Positions 45,166-57,119 of a DNA stretch of 64,000 bases are shown piece by piece; position 1 is the stretch's first letter, and the number at the start of each line of letters is the position of its first letter. Origin of the DNA: Nepenthes gracilis (Eukaryota; Streptophyta; Magnoliopsida; Caryophyllales; Nepenthaceae). The stretch is taken from the NCBI GenBank assembly GCA_033239525.1, contig BSYO01000004.1, forward strand, positions 1,116,001 to 1,180,000, given 5' to 3'. The position numbers and the translations under genes were made by a program. The notes under the pieces were generated by a model that had not been told where the DNA came from, ran no database searches, and saw only the letters and a list, made by a program, of their open reading frames with translations.

Positions 45166-46746
45166 TTGCATACATCCATGTCCCAAAGCCAACCCAAAAC
45201 CACCAACGCTGCCGCGTCCGGAGGATCCCAGGATCCGGCGGGTGGCGGCGGCGGGGTTCAGTTCCAGCAAGCCCGTAGACTGCCGGACTTCCTCCAGAGC
45301 GTGAATATCAAGTACGTGAAGCTCGGGTACCATTACCTAATGACCCACCTACTGGCTCTATGCCTTGTTCCTTTAATGTCAATTATTGGCGTCCAAATCT
45401 CCCAGATGAATTACGACGACGTTTACCAGCTTTGGCTCCATCTCCAGTACAACCTAGTTAGCGTCATCATTTTCTCTACCATACTCGCATTCGGATCCAC
45501 CGTCTTTTTCATGACCCGACCCAGATCCGTATACCTCCTAGACTACTGCTGCTACCGCCCTCCCTCCCACTTTCAGGTCAAATTCCAAAGCTTCATCGAA
45601 CATTCTAGACTCACCGGAGACTTCGACGAGTCCTCCCTAGACTTCCAGCGCAAGATTCTAGAAAGATCTGGACTCGGCGAGGAGACTGTCGTCCCCGAGG
45701 CAATGCACTCCCTCCCTCCCCGGTCGTCGATGCAGGCGGCGCGTGAGGAGGCCGAGCAAGTCATGTTCGGCGCTCTCGATGTTCTCTTCGCCAGTACCAG
45801 CATCTGGCCCAAGGACATCGGCATCCTCATCGTGAATTGTAGCTTATTCAATCCGACGCCATCTCTTTCCTCCATGATTGTAAATAAGTACAAGCTGAGG
45901 GGAAATATTCAAAGCTTCAATCTCGGAGGTATGGGATGCAGCGCCGGTGTAATCGCCATTGATCTTGCGAAAGATTTGCTCCAGGTTCACTGCAATACGT
46001 ACGCCGTCGTCGTCAGCACCGAGAACATCACGCAGAACTGGTATTCTGGGAACAAAAAATCGATGCTCATCCCCAACTGCCTATTCCGCGTAGGCGCCGC
46101 CGCCGTTCTCCTGTCCAATAGACCTCCCGACCGTAGGCGAGCCAAGTACAAGCTCGTCCACGTGGTGAGAACTCATCGCGGGGCCGACGATAAGGCCTTC
46201 CGGTGCGTCTACCAGGAGCAGGACGGAGCCGGGAAGACCGGCGTTTCTTTGTCTAAGGACTTAATGTCCATCGCCGGCGATGCCCTGAAGACCAACATTA
46301 CCACACTTGGCCCCCTCGTGCTGCCGATCAGCGAGCAGTTGCTGTTCTTTGCCACCCTCGTCGCTAGGAAATTGCTGAACGTAAGGTTTAAGCCGTACAT
46401 ACCGGATTTTAAGCTGGCGTTCGAGCATTTCTGCATCCACGCCGGGGGCAGGGCTGTGATCGATGAGCTGGAAAAGAACCTGCAGCTGTCGCCGGAGCAC
46501 GTAGAGGCGTCGAGGATGACTCTCCACCGGTTTGGAAACACGTCGTCGAGCTCGATTTGGTACGAATTGGCATACACGGAGGCGAAAGGGAGGATGAGTA
46601 GAGGGCAGAGAGTTTGGCAGATTGCATTTGGAAGCGGTTTCAAGTGTAACAGTGCGGTTTGGCAAGCTCTGAGGAATATCAAGCCGTCGGCGACGAGCCC
46701 CTGGTTCGACTGCATCGATCGGTATCCGGTGGAGATTGCCCCCTGA
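45166..46746 (+). CDS. 3-ketoacyl-CoA synthase, KCS4-like
   Basis: Intact, intronless, 526 residues. It catalyses condensation of malonyl-CoA with long-chain acyl-CoA, the first step of very-long-chain fatty acid elongation at the endoplasmic reticulum, feeding wax, cutin/suberin and sphingolipid synthesis. Two N-terminal membrane segments (about 55-77 and 96-117) precede the FAE1/CUT1_RppA and ACP_syn_III C domains. The catalytic triad is present: Cys258 in GGMGCSAG, His425 in FCIHAGG, Asn458 in RFGNTSSSS. Spacings of 167 and 33 match the family. The region [22 protein letters not shown] and the Gly-rich N-terminus favour KCS4 over other KCS. The first ATG gives MHTSMSQ; Met5 is an alternative start. 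Element 2 ends 306 bp upstream; the minus-strand frames are shadows. Confidence 0.96.
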   Translation: MHTSMSQSQPKTTNAAASGGSQDPAGGGGGVQFQQARRLPDFLQSVNIKYVKLGYHYLMTHLLALCLVPLMSIIGVQISQMNYDDVYQLWLHLQYNLVSVIIFSTILAFGSTVFFMTRPRSVYLLDYCCYRPPSHFQVKFQSFIEHSRLTGDFDESSLDFQRKILERSGLGEETVVPEAMHSLPPRSSMQAAREEAEQVMFGALDVLFASTSIWPKDIGILIVNCSLFNPTPSLSSMIVNKYKLRGNIQSFNLGGMGCSAGVIAIDLAKDLLQVHCNTYAVVVSTENITQNWYSGNKKSMLIPNCLFRVGAAAVLLSNRPPDRRRAKYKLVHVVRTHRGADDKAFRCVYQEQDGAGKTGVSLSKDLMSIAGDALKTNITTLGPLVLPISEQLLFFATLVARKLLNVRFKPYIPDFKLAFEHFCIHAGGRAVIDELEKNLQLSPEHVEASRMTLHRFGNTSSSSIWYELAYTEAKGRMSRGQRVWQIAFGSGFKCNSAVWQALRNIKPSATSPWFDCIDRYPVEIAP

Positions 46747-47220
46747 TGGTTTGAATATTCCATTGCTTAGGGGGGCTGGGAAAATTTATTGCGGTACGAT
46801 CATTTTCTCTGGGAAACTTTCTTTCACTCTCATTCTCATTCTCGTGTAATTTGCAGGGTGCACAGACCAGCAAGAATTCAGAGGCAGAATCGGACTTCCG
46901 CTTTCATGCCTTTTTAGTTTAAAATCAAATTAATTGGTGGCGATCTGCGTCTAATCGTGAATAATGTGCAGTTAAAAAATAATCATTTCTGTATATACGT
47001 GTTCATTGTTGGTTTAAATTATATCCTATTTTTTATCGGTTATTGTAATTATATATGTCATAGTGTTGCTGTGATATGCTATCCATTTATTTCCTATTTT
47101 TCGATATTAGCTGCGACGTTTTTTCATGAATGGCCTGTAGATATAAAAGTCATATGCTACGCGGGCTTGTGACCATAATTTAGAAAAATAAATATTAAAT
47201 TTGTTAAAATTTATCATTAT
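46747..47220 (+). other. KCS 3' flank
   Basis: Probable 3' UTR, then AT-rich sequence. A polyadenylation site cannot be fixed. A 71-codon frame at 46957-47172 is unsupported. Confidence 0.4.
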
Positions 47221-48001
47221 TGCGTACCATGAATTTGAGTTGTCCTATAGATTAGGAGGTCGCGAATCTGATCATTCACGCTGGATTGATTTGATGCGAA
47301 TCCGATTTTCGTAATCTCGAATTTAAACCCTACGCAATACAATTAGGAACGAGAGGTCAGATGGCGGCGAAAATTACTCTCATCATAAACTCTCTAACTC
47401 TCAAATTAGATATTTTTATAAGAGTATAAATTAGATATTTTTATAAGAGTATAAAAAGATACATGGATGAAGCATATAATAGTCGGTTGATCGTTTGGGT
47501 GTGCTCGGAAGATGGACGGCTTGGAAGTGCACCTAGCGTGAGGCGTCTCAGAAGCCCTCCTTATAGAGGGGCGTCTTAAGTGGCCGAGTGTTTTTGAAGG
47601 ATGGTCAGACACTTAAGGGAAAGAGAGATTTTGGAAAGACTTAAGGGGTAATGTCATCTGAGTCTCTTTTCCCTTTTTTCTTCTCTTCCTTCTTTAGCCT
47701 CTTCCCTCTGAAAACATCCCATTTCCGCCTCCTTTCCCCCAAGCCCCCTATTGGACTGGATCGAAAGAATATTTATAGAATGGTAGGCGGTTTTAACTGT
47801 TTGCTGAACTGTCTCCAACGGATAGCTGGCATGGCAGGCGGTATCCCATTAAAAGTATGTCGGGGGTTAAAAATTTCGAACCACCCGGTATGGGGGGCTA
47901 GTGATGAGTTCGATAAACCCAACCCGAGAAGAAAAATCATTCAACTGCTCCGCACGGTTGGTTTTAAGGGTTATCCCATTAGATTCGCGACCCTTAATCC
48001 A
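47221..48001 (-). mobile_element. Decayed Tat-like LTR (E) and fragment of another element's 3' end
   Basis: Left end TGCGTACCATGAATTTGAG matches the antisense start of solo LTR D. TTTAAACCCTACGCAATACAATTAGGAACGAGAGGTCAG near 47322 corresponds to 55470-55503 in D. Near 47508-47590 are two or three GGACGGCTTGGAAGTGCACC-type units related to the minisatellite of LTR A. At 47893-47915 GGGGGGCTAGTGATGAG repeats, in sense orientation, the polypurine/LTR junction of element 2. The right boundary is unclear. Confidence 0.45.
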
Positions 48002-48309
48002 TAAAACAATTGAAATTTATGGTACATAACAATTACGATTTTTAATTCTATCATTAATTTATATTTGAAATTCCCATTATGACTTAAAAAATTTGATCTG
48101 ATTAATAATTTTTTTTTAGAAATTTGTACAATATAACAACAAATTAAAATTTTTAAAGAATTTAGATTTATTTTTTAAAATATCTTTTAATATTTAATTC
48201 AGTATATTTTTTAAAATATTTAAATACAGGGGAGATTAAGTGGATGAGAAAGAGTAAGTAGAGCACATAGCTTAGTATGATTTGGAAAAATAAGTTATTG
48301 GGTTATGGG

Positions 48310-48960
48310 TTACATTTGTACGGGTTTATATCTATTTAACGTGTCGCTTGGTGACTCATTTGAGGAATGCTCTTGCTTGGATTATAGTGTTCGAGGCGCT
48401 GAAAATAGTAGGGGCGCTCGATGTGCCGATTCTAGTGGCATCTACGCTTGATGTGCGCACGACAAGCACTCCCACGGCCGCACACAATATAAAAATATAT
48501 TGACACATTTTAAGGTTAATCCCTTACATTTTCTGAAACTTAGAACGCTTTTCTTGGAGTTTTGAATTGTATTCATGTTTTTGTCGACCTGAGTGCACTA
48601 TCTTAAAGTTGAGAAGAACGTTTTATCGGTTATATTTTTACTCTTTCGTTTTATACTCATTGTTACTCAATTGATTTGATATAGATTGTTGAGTCCTTAT
48701 ATTTTATTGGAGATTTGTGTAACCAAATTTTTGTATCGTGAAAATATTTTGGATGTATCGTCTTGTAATTGTTTTCTCATTCTAAAGAGGATTTTTCAAG
48801 TAAAATTTATATATTTTATATTATCTGTAATTGTTATCATTTACTCGTTGTGTATTATCAAATATTTTCTTACGATTTAAATAAGCGGATCGTATTCCAA
48901 TACAAGTGAATTAAAGGGTTATATTTTGCATTTCTTGCTCGAATTTTGTTTACTCTTTTT
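48310..48960 (+). repeat. Copia-like LTR remnant, sense orientation
   Basis: Read on the plus strand it carries the modules seen antisense at 38-40 kb: GTTCGAGGCGCTG, GGGCGCTCGATGTG, ATAAAAATATATTG (TATA-like), then a T-rich leader with TTGTTGAGTCC and TCGTGAAAATATTTTGGATGTATCG. Confidence 0.4.
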
Positions 48961-51900
48961 ATGAAAAAACATGCGTCTTTATATCTATAATATCATAATA
49001 GAAGCACTTGATGACCGTGAATTTGAACTGACATTTATTCCTTTCCGACTTGTCACTTCGCTCTCTCGATCTATTGTGCCTCTTATCTCTAGTGAACACC
49101 AAGGCAACCAGTTTCCCTTGAACCTCACCACTTTCTTTCACTCTATACTAGTTCATAAGTAAAGAAATAATTATATTTTTAAGGTTAAGCGTGTCATTCA
49201 AGAACAATAGTTCATAATAATATAACTATATGAAGTCGGAAACAAAATCAATAATACCAAAGCCTTCTATTTATCATTGGCTTTCTCATCAAAAGTGGAC
49301 ATTTGTATTAATATCCAGTTAAATTCGTCCAAATATTTTTTAAAACTTCATCTTCGAACAACCAAAAGCTGTAAATTTTTTTTTCATATGCAACCTCAAC
49401 ATAAATGACTTATACTAACTCTCCACTTTTTTGAAATCTCCATTGAATTCAATAAATTTTTGAGATATAATTTAATTATATAATTAGTAAGATTCAATGT
49501 ATAGTGCCTCCTATCATCGTTCATCATCTTCAATTTGCTATCCTTTTTCTTAATACTTTAACCACAGATTTATGGGTTAAAACATTATGTACTCTTTTCT
49601 TATCCAAAAAGTAAACTTATTTTAACTGTCAAAATGTTCAATATAAAATGGTATACCCTTTGATGACGACACCATTCAATTATAATTTTTATTACATTAC
49701 AAAAATTTATATTGTGATATTACTTATTGGGATTCCCCAATAACAAAAACACCAATATAATTGGTGTAGTAAAAACAAATTCTAAATTTTATTGTCAATT
49801 ATCGATTATCAAATATTGTGAGAATATAATAGATCAAATCACATATGCAAGTGCACACAAGTTATATGATGATATCTAATATGAAAATTTTTTTTTAACC
49901 AACAAAAATATTATTAGACAAATTTTTAAAAAATCTACTATAATAGTGTTTGATAACAGATGCCCTCTATAGAAGATACATAATCGGTTGAATAATACAC
50001 CAAACAGTTTACATCTATCAATTTATTATAGAAGATATATTGAAAGAAATGACCAGCTAAACAATTTACTACCTAAAAATAAGACTAAAATAATGTACCT
50101 GATTCTTGGTAAAGAACAAAACTTGTGCCAAAGTTTAATCGAATGTTAAGTCTTGTTTGTTTCTCTTATTTCTCTCTCATTTTTCTTTATGAGTCGTTCT
50201 TTATGTTAAAAATGAATTTTGATTGGTTCTAAAATCAAAAAGATATTTTATATTGTACGTGGCTGCTTTCGCGGCTATCTTATAGTGTTTCTACATAATC
50301 TTGACATTTAAGCACTCTTTTTTATGGCCATTTCATAGATGCCTATTAAAATTTTATTCGGTTTGGTCGTTTGGACGGTAGTTCACATCTATCTTAGGTA
50401 ACTAATTCCAAGTCATTTCATTTGAGCAAGCCTTGTACAAAATTGGGCAACTTGCAATTGGCCCATCTATTTAGCATGATACTAACGAGGGTTCCAAAAT
50501 CTAATATATAAGAGAGGTTCATAAGCGAATAATTTATATGTTAATTTATCCGCTAAATTGTAACAGTATTTTTATTACAGATACTACAAAGTGCTTTTGG
50601 GTTTTTTATGGAAACTTCTAAAAATAAATTTTGTTAAAAAATACTGAGCAAATTTTAAGAACTTCAACCGGGTAATTTTATTTTTCAAATGCATAATTGT
50701 AATAATTTTTTTAAAAAAAATGCCTCAAAAATATATACCAAATAGGCTTTTAATTCTTTTATTTGATTTTCAAATAGATTCTGTTAGTTTCGTGTTGACT
50801 TGTTGGGTGACAAAGCTGATTTACACGTGTACCATAACGGCATGGTGTGGACTATTTGGCTTAAATACTTAATGATTAAGATGTAGTTTTATATAAAAAA
50901 AAGAAAAAAACATGTTTTTCAAATAAATAAATAAATAAATAAATATATTTATATAGTGTTAGATATTTTATCATTTAAAAAATAACATAAATTATTTTTT
51001 TTATTTTTTATTTTTACTTAAATGGCTACGGTTCAATTAAAAACCAAAGATATCCTCCACACTGCAGATATCGTGGTAAAGATAGAGTGGCTCATCATCT
51101 ATTTTTAAATAAAATTTTATAATTTAACTAATTTTTAAAAAATTTTAAAATTATTAAAAATTAATTATTTTAAAATATTTAAACCATAATCAATAATTTA
51201 AAAGGTAAATGATGAGTATTTAAAAAAATAAATTCCCCATCTCTTAGAGCTATCCAGGTGAACGGTCAACTCAACACACCCTATTTCACTTGTTCTTTCT
51301 ATATTAAATTGATTATTTATTTATAAATTTTATCATTTTAAAATCTTCATATAAATACTATTTTTATTTCAATATTATTATTATTATTATTTATCATACA
51401 ACAAAATCTTTGGCAGTTTATACATTGAAAACTTCTTGGCACCACCTGTGTATTCTACAAGACTGGCATTCGACATGAAAACGGTATTAAGTACAAAATT
51501 TAAATTAGAAGCAAAAAGAATAAAATATGAGGTGAATTTGATTAGATTTTTTGTACATCACAAAATTATTACTGAAAGATGAATTTAGAATAAGATTATA
51601 ATAAATAAAAAATTAGCCACAGTTAATAATGTAATTAATAAGCTATAATTATATTTCCTATACACCTCTCTTAGACGTTCTCTTCTCCCTGGACAAATTT
51701 AAATTTTAAAAAAAAATCATTAAAAATATGACAGTAAACTTATTAATTTTTTTAATTTTAAATCTCAAACATTTGATTTTGTAGATAGCCCATGCCATTG
51801 CTACAAATGGTTTATTTATTCAAATGGAATCTTATCTTATCTTATGATTGGAACAAATCTTCCAACGCAACTTGAGTTGTTAGATTAAACTGTCCAATTT

Positions 51901-53460
51901 TAAACTTTAAAAAATCATAAAAATGGTTGATAATAAAATTTTAATTTTTTAAAATTTAAATCTCAGCGATAGATCTACGTGATGCATGCAGCAGCTGAGT
52001 GTGCATTGGAGCTTCCCCGATCACTATACGATTTAATTCATAAAAAATTAAACTTGTGTTATTATTATTATTGCTTTTTTAGCTCCAAATGTGGAAATTG
52101 AATGAACAGTGGAAAATGAGAATTTTTAAGTGAATAATACTACTATGTTGATTTACAATCCCATTACAGCATGGTAGCGAGAGAGACCAGAATCCACAGG
52201 AAAAACAAAGAGCATTCGAACAGGGTTGTCTGTAAATTTAACTCACGACTAACTTAACAGCAAAGACGTAGCCTCCCACCTGAGAATTTACTCCAGCTTA
52301 AGAGAACTCAAAAGCCTGTAAAAGAAAAAGGAGGAGGAGGAAAAGCCAGTGCTTTATGATTAGATTCGGCAAAAAAATAAGAAACAGTTTTTCCAATGCA
52401 CAGATGGTAGAGAGCTCACGTTTTCATCATCTTTAAAAAATATTATCTTAATCTAAATAATATCTTGGAGAATGGACTCTAAAGAAATTTCAAAAGAAAT
52501 AAGAATGTGTGTGCAGTGTATATAGATCAGAATGACTATCCTTCATCTGCTCTTGTCCATGTTCTCCTTTATTGTGCCTTTTCTGGCCATCATTATTATG
52601 TTATATTTCCAATAACTTGTACAATTATAATGTATTAACCATTAATGCACATTTCTTTCATCAAGGAGAGTATTTTGATCAGAACTTGGGGAGTCATCCT
52701 TTCGAAATCTTTCTATGACCTGAGATTTCTACAAGTATATTCGAGCATCTTGATCTAAAAGATTTATAAATATGTGGTATTAGTAAGCCTAATATTTATC
52801 AAAATTTGCATAAATGTTTATTAGTGGATATATCGAATGAAATATGTAGGAGATGATGATCATGATCAAAATCTAAAATACCGTTGATATCCAAATTTTG
52901 ATAAATCATACAAAAATCGTATACAAATATTAAAATATCAAATGTGCCAAAAACTATAAAAATATAAAGATCATGCTAAATTTGTGGATTGATTTCCGAT
53001 TGTAAAGTCTGCGAAAATTATAAATGAATAATAGCATTAGATATGATAAAATATTCAAAATATATAAGAATATATAAATGTGAAAATCTTCCAAATGAAT
53101 AAGAATAGTCGTCAATAATCGCATCAATAAGAGTTAAATATCAAAATTTGGATTAAAATTATTTCCATTTATATAAATGCCATACGCCATTATTCTTGAC
53201 CTATGATTACAGTGAAAAAACACATAAATTAATATTTATTAATTCACCCTACTTGGTGAGGTTTATCACTAGTTTTTGGTTTATTTATCTCCGTTTGATA
53301 AGTTTGACTTTTATTTATCGTCACACATCCTTATTTACTTAATGAATTTTAATTCATGTTATATTGTTATCACATTTTAAGTTAATAAGCTTTGACGAGT
53401 AGTCAATTATTAGATGAAGTAAATTTGATTGAAGCCTGAGATAATAATTTTTATATCACT
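48961..53460. other. AT-rich intergenic stretch
   Basis: No gene. The part near 49250-49500 resembles 62790-63050 (CCAAAAGCT core and surrounding modules), a pair that on the minus strand looks like a degenerate Copia gag remnant. Simple repeat (AAAT)n at about 50920-50945. Confidence 0.4.
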
Positions 53461-53479
53461 CTTTTATAGTGTCAAACCC

Positions 53480-53930
53480 CAATAGAGGAAACTCGTGTTG
53501 GCCCAAAAGGATGGATGGTGACTCGTCGGACAGAGGCATTCGGACACCAACGAAGAGAGGCAAGAAAGAGATAAAAATAAAGTGAGAAAATACAACATGA
53601 TTTTTACGTGAAAAACCCTTTTAACCAAGGAAAAAACAACGAGATTTCAGTCCACTAAAGAGTTTACTAAGTGTGATGGCCGGTTATAAAGAGCTGTTGG
53701 CTACACAAGCCCAAATAGCATCAAAATGAGAAGAAAAAGAATAAAAAATAGAGTACAAGGACACACTTTGTCATTAGCTCAAAGCTTTCTTGTTTTCTTT
53801 CTCTCTTGACCTCTCTGTGTGTTTCTCTCTATTCTTCTATAATGAAAATGCCTCTCACGTACTACAACTCACACATATACACACATATATATAGTTAAGT
53901 GGAGGGGGTCAACCATCCTAGCTATAGGGT
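53480..53930 (-). repeat. Copia-like LTR remnant, antisense
   Basis: ATGATTTTTACGTGAAAAACCC at 53597-53618 is the usual antisense hallmark of Copia LTR/leader sequence. It is followed by GAGTTTACTAAGTG, CT-rich sequence and a TATA-like ATATATATAG near 53885. Confidence 0.4.
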
Positions 53931-55306
53931 GGATGGGACATGCTTTTTAGCCCTGCAACAGCAGGCACACGATCGGCGTGCACAGAGACACAGACTTGCC
54001 AGCCACTTTGCCAAGACGGCTCTACAATTTTTCAATAAAGTAGGTCAACTGCCTATTTACGGTTGCAGACTGTCATATGACAGGCCTTTTACAGACTGTC
54101 AACATCTGTATCTCAGAGTCCTCATCCATGCTTCAAGTCCTTGCCTCCAGGTATCTCGGACTTCACAGCAACTTCTTGGACATATCTGCATCCATTTCCC
54201 CAGACAGGTTCTAGGCGGCCTTACCTCTTTCTTGGGGTCATACTATCCATTTACAAGGCCCACTATCCAAACGTTATACTGTTCATTCTGGTGCCCTCCT
54301 TCCTGAAGCAGCCCTCCTTTCAAGAGGTCTTCCCACCTTTTAGGGGTCATGGCGTTATTCAGGAGGCATGCCATCAAGACGTCATGTTGTTCATCTAGAC
54401 GCCCTCCTTCTAGGAGCAACCTTCCTTCCATGAGGTATTTCCTCATTTTTGGGGTCATGTCGTCCATTTAAAAGGCCAACTATCCAGATGTCATGCCATC
54501 CATCTAGGTGCCATCCATCCAGGAGGCCTTCCCTCTTTCTAGGGGTCATATCATCCATCCAAGATGTCCGCCATCTAGACGTCATACCGTCCATCCAAAC
54601 GCTCTCCTTTCAAGACAGCCTTCTTTCTACGGAGCCTTCCTTCCTTCCAGGGGACATATCGTCCATCGAAGAGGCCTGCCAACTAGACGTTATACTGTCC
54701 ATCCTGGCACCCTTCTTCTAAGATTAGCCCTCCTTTCAAGGAGTCTTTCCACCTTCAAGGGCCATGCTGTTCATCATTTAGGAGGTCAGCAATCCATACT
54801 TCATTCTGTCCATCCAAGCACCCTCTATTCAAGAGACATGCTCCTTCTAAGGGCATGTCATACATCAAGAAGACTTGCTATTTAGACGTCTATGTCGTCC
54901 ATCTAGGTACCATCCATCAAAGAGCCACCTTTCTTCGAGGAGCTGCTCCTTAGTCGGGGCACCTAGAAACTACTCCTAAGTCGTGGGCACCTTTAAATTG
55001 CCCCTAGTCGAGTGCATCTCTAAACTGCTTATCAATTGGACGCATTCATACTCAATCCCCCATCACATGTATCAACGTATTCTCTTACATTCTCCTTACA
55101 TCTTTTTATTTTTTGAGAAAGATTTTTTATTTGAGCGCGAAGAATAAATCGGAGAGCAAATCCTGCATATCCTCTGACCTTTTATTTATAAATTGCGGTA
55201 CGCAGGTTCGAGATTAACAAAGTCGGAGACCTCTAATTCAACTCACGACGGAAGATAGAGTGCCTCCCCTAATCTATACAATAATCCAAAAACTAAAGAC
55301 AAATCA
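53930..55306 (+). mobile_element. Solo LTR F, Tat-like, sense, with 108-bp tandem array
   Basis: The end is well defined. CCTAATCTATACAATAATCC and CAAAAACTAAAGACAAATCA at 55268-55306 align with the reverse complement of the LTR A end (GATCCGTACAATAATC, AAAAACCCGAGATACAACA). Upstream CCTCTGACCTTTTATTTAT (55170-55190) is the shared U5 block. The GCACCTTTAAATTGCCCCTAGTCG-type units at 54950-55030 are the antisense equivalent of the LTR A minisatellite. The left end is uncertain. Confidence 0.5.
54234..54945. repeat. Tandem array, 108-bp unit, seven copies
   Basis: Units beginning AGGGGTCAT or a variant start at 54234, 54343, 54451, 54542, 54650, 54758 and 54850. Spacings are 109, 108, 91, 108, 108 and 92, so the third and sixth units share a loss of about 17 bp. 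Each contains GTCATNCCATCCA-like and CCTCCTTTC-like segments. Open frames on both strands through this array are artefacts of the repeat. Confidence 0.8.
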
Positions 55307-55389
55307 ATATATGTTTTTATTTTTATAAATTATAATATTAAAAATATTTAATAAAATAAATAAAATATAATATATTTTTTATAATATTT

Positions 55390-56439
55390 TGATACGTTCC
55401 TGAATCCAAACTTTGAATAGATTCGGATCGATTTGATCATTTAGATTTGACTCCATTCACCGGGTCTAAACCCTACACACCATTATAGTAAACAAGTGGT
55501 CAGGTGCCGATGCGGTGTTATCCCATCGAAAATACTCCAACGCTCAAGTTAGTAATCGGCCTTCGACTTTTGAAAAGGATAATGAAAATGAGAGTAGAAA
55601 GAAAAGATGAGTAGTGTTTGAGATAAGTGTTTGATTTTTTATAAGTGAAAGGCATTTTCATGGGTCGTGAGGAGCACAGTCTCTCGACCCTGTGCTCGCT
55701 CGAAACGTAGACAGAGAGAGGGTGAGTCAGATTTCTGTAAGCGTGAGAGTTTGAAAAACCGTCAAAATATTATAAAATCCTTAGAAGAGAAGCGCACCTC
55801 TGAAGTCTGAATAATGAGCGTGTAATTTCAACAGTGAACGTTTGTAGGCTTAAAAGTGAGTTTACCCTGGAGTGGAGACTCCATGAATTTTTATAGATGA
55901 AGTGCTGGGCGGCTTTCCTTGGATAGGAAGGCGTGATTTCTGCACTTTGTCGGGCAACCTTCTTTGGGCAGGAAGGTTTCATTTCTGTAATCTGCTGGGA
56001 CTGCTTCCTTTCCTTGCGGGCAACGGCTCTCAGAATTGCTTGCATTTCTTCTGCATTCTGTTACTGGTAGGGTTTACAGTGGGTATGAAGAGAGAATCTG
56101 ACACTTTTCTCATGGGATGGACGCTGAATCTTCTAATACTCGTTATAGTGTAGATTGTCTTCTGAAAAGTGTGAAATCAGGGAGGAGAATCATTACTAAT
56201 CGTGTACGAAGGTGTGGGCCCAATTGGGCTTGACCCACGTGAGGCTTGCTTTATTGAGCCGATCTATTGTAGTACTTCCGTTCAACAAAAATGTTGACCG
56301 TCTCGTGGGGAGCTTGTTTGCCGCCTAATTTGGCCTCATCCGGTCAACGTCTGAAGTTAACTGTCCGGGCACGCATGTGAGCTTTTGTGAATTTGGCTGT
56401 TTCTCTTATTGGGCCAACTCACTATCGACGTAGCCATCA
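55390..56439 (-). mobile_element. Solo LTR D, element-2 family, antisense, perfect target duplication
   Basis: TGATACG...AGCCATCA, 1050 bp, flanked by TATTT at 55385-55389 and 56440-56444. The left terminus aligns with the reverse complement of element 2's LTR end (TGATGTATTATAAATTCAAACTTT versus TGATACGTTCCTGAATCCAAACTTTG). On the minus strand a TATA-like CTATAAAAATT lies at about 55890-55900. No partner LTR or internal region is seen. Frames at 55770-56153 are shadows. Confidence 0.75.
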
Positions 56440-56444
56440 TATTT

Positions 56445-57119
56445 TATAATATTTTAATTTTAATATATTTTTTATTTTTTTATATTAGGTATGTGCATAG
56501 CATTGCATGGCAGGAGGGCATTTTTGTTCCAACATAGATGAACCATCTATTCTATTGGATCAGGATATATTTGTCTTGTGTTATGTTAGGCACTACCCAT
56601 CATATAAGCATGCCATGTTAGCATGTGACGTATATACGTGATTAGTCCAAATAACTATACAATTCTATTAACACCAAAAAAATAATATATATGAGATCGT
56701 CAAATTCAGATAGAGCTAGAACCCTAATGACATAGGGATTAGTCATTAATTTTTTTAATCATTAACAAGTATCAAATATCCTGTTCTGAAAATCCAGGCC
56801 CACTTCTTCCAATTTTAATCATTAATTTAAAAATCGGCAATAAAAAATTAAACCATTCTTCAAGGTTTTAAAACTAACCAAAACCAATTGTTTTAAATTT
56901 TTTTAAAATAATTATTTTTAATATTTTATTTTGAAATAAACAGTTAAAATTTTAGCAAAACTTCGGAAATCGGGACGGAACTTACACGATGCATGAATAA
57001 GGCAAATCAAGCATGCATGCACCCTATATGTACGGCTTAGATTAATAAAGATTCTTGTTTCATTGAATATGACCGTCCCCAATGTTCACAGTCAATTTTA
57101 AGAATCTGCCAAAAAGATA
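56445..57119. other. Intergenic
   Basis: AT-rich. 56560-56640 (TGTGTTATGTTAGGCACTACCCATCATATAAGCATGCCATG) resembles the GC-rich motif block at 28520-28700, a possible hAT-related fragment. Confidence 0.35.

Noticed and set aside
45573..46763. Four minus-strand frames of 70-180 codons across the KCS gene
   Set aside because: Shadows of the GC-rich KCS coding strand.
47651..48004. 117-codon plus frame
   Set aside because: Covers a T-rich leader-like stretch and an LTR junction fragment; no conserved motif.
53899..54885. Long overlapping frames in the 108-bp array
   Set aside because: Product of tandem repetition; unit losses shift the frame and no domain is visible.
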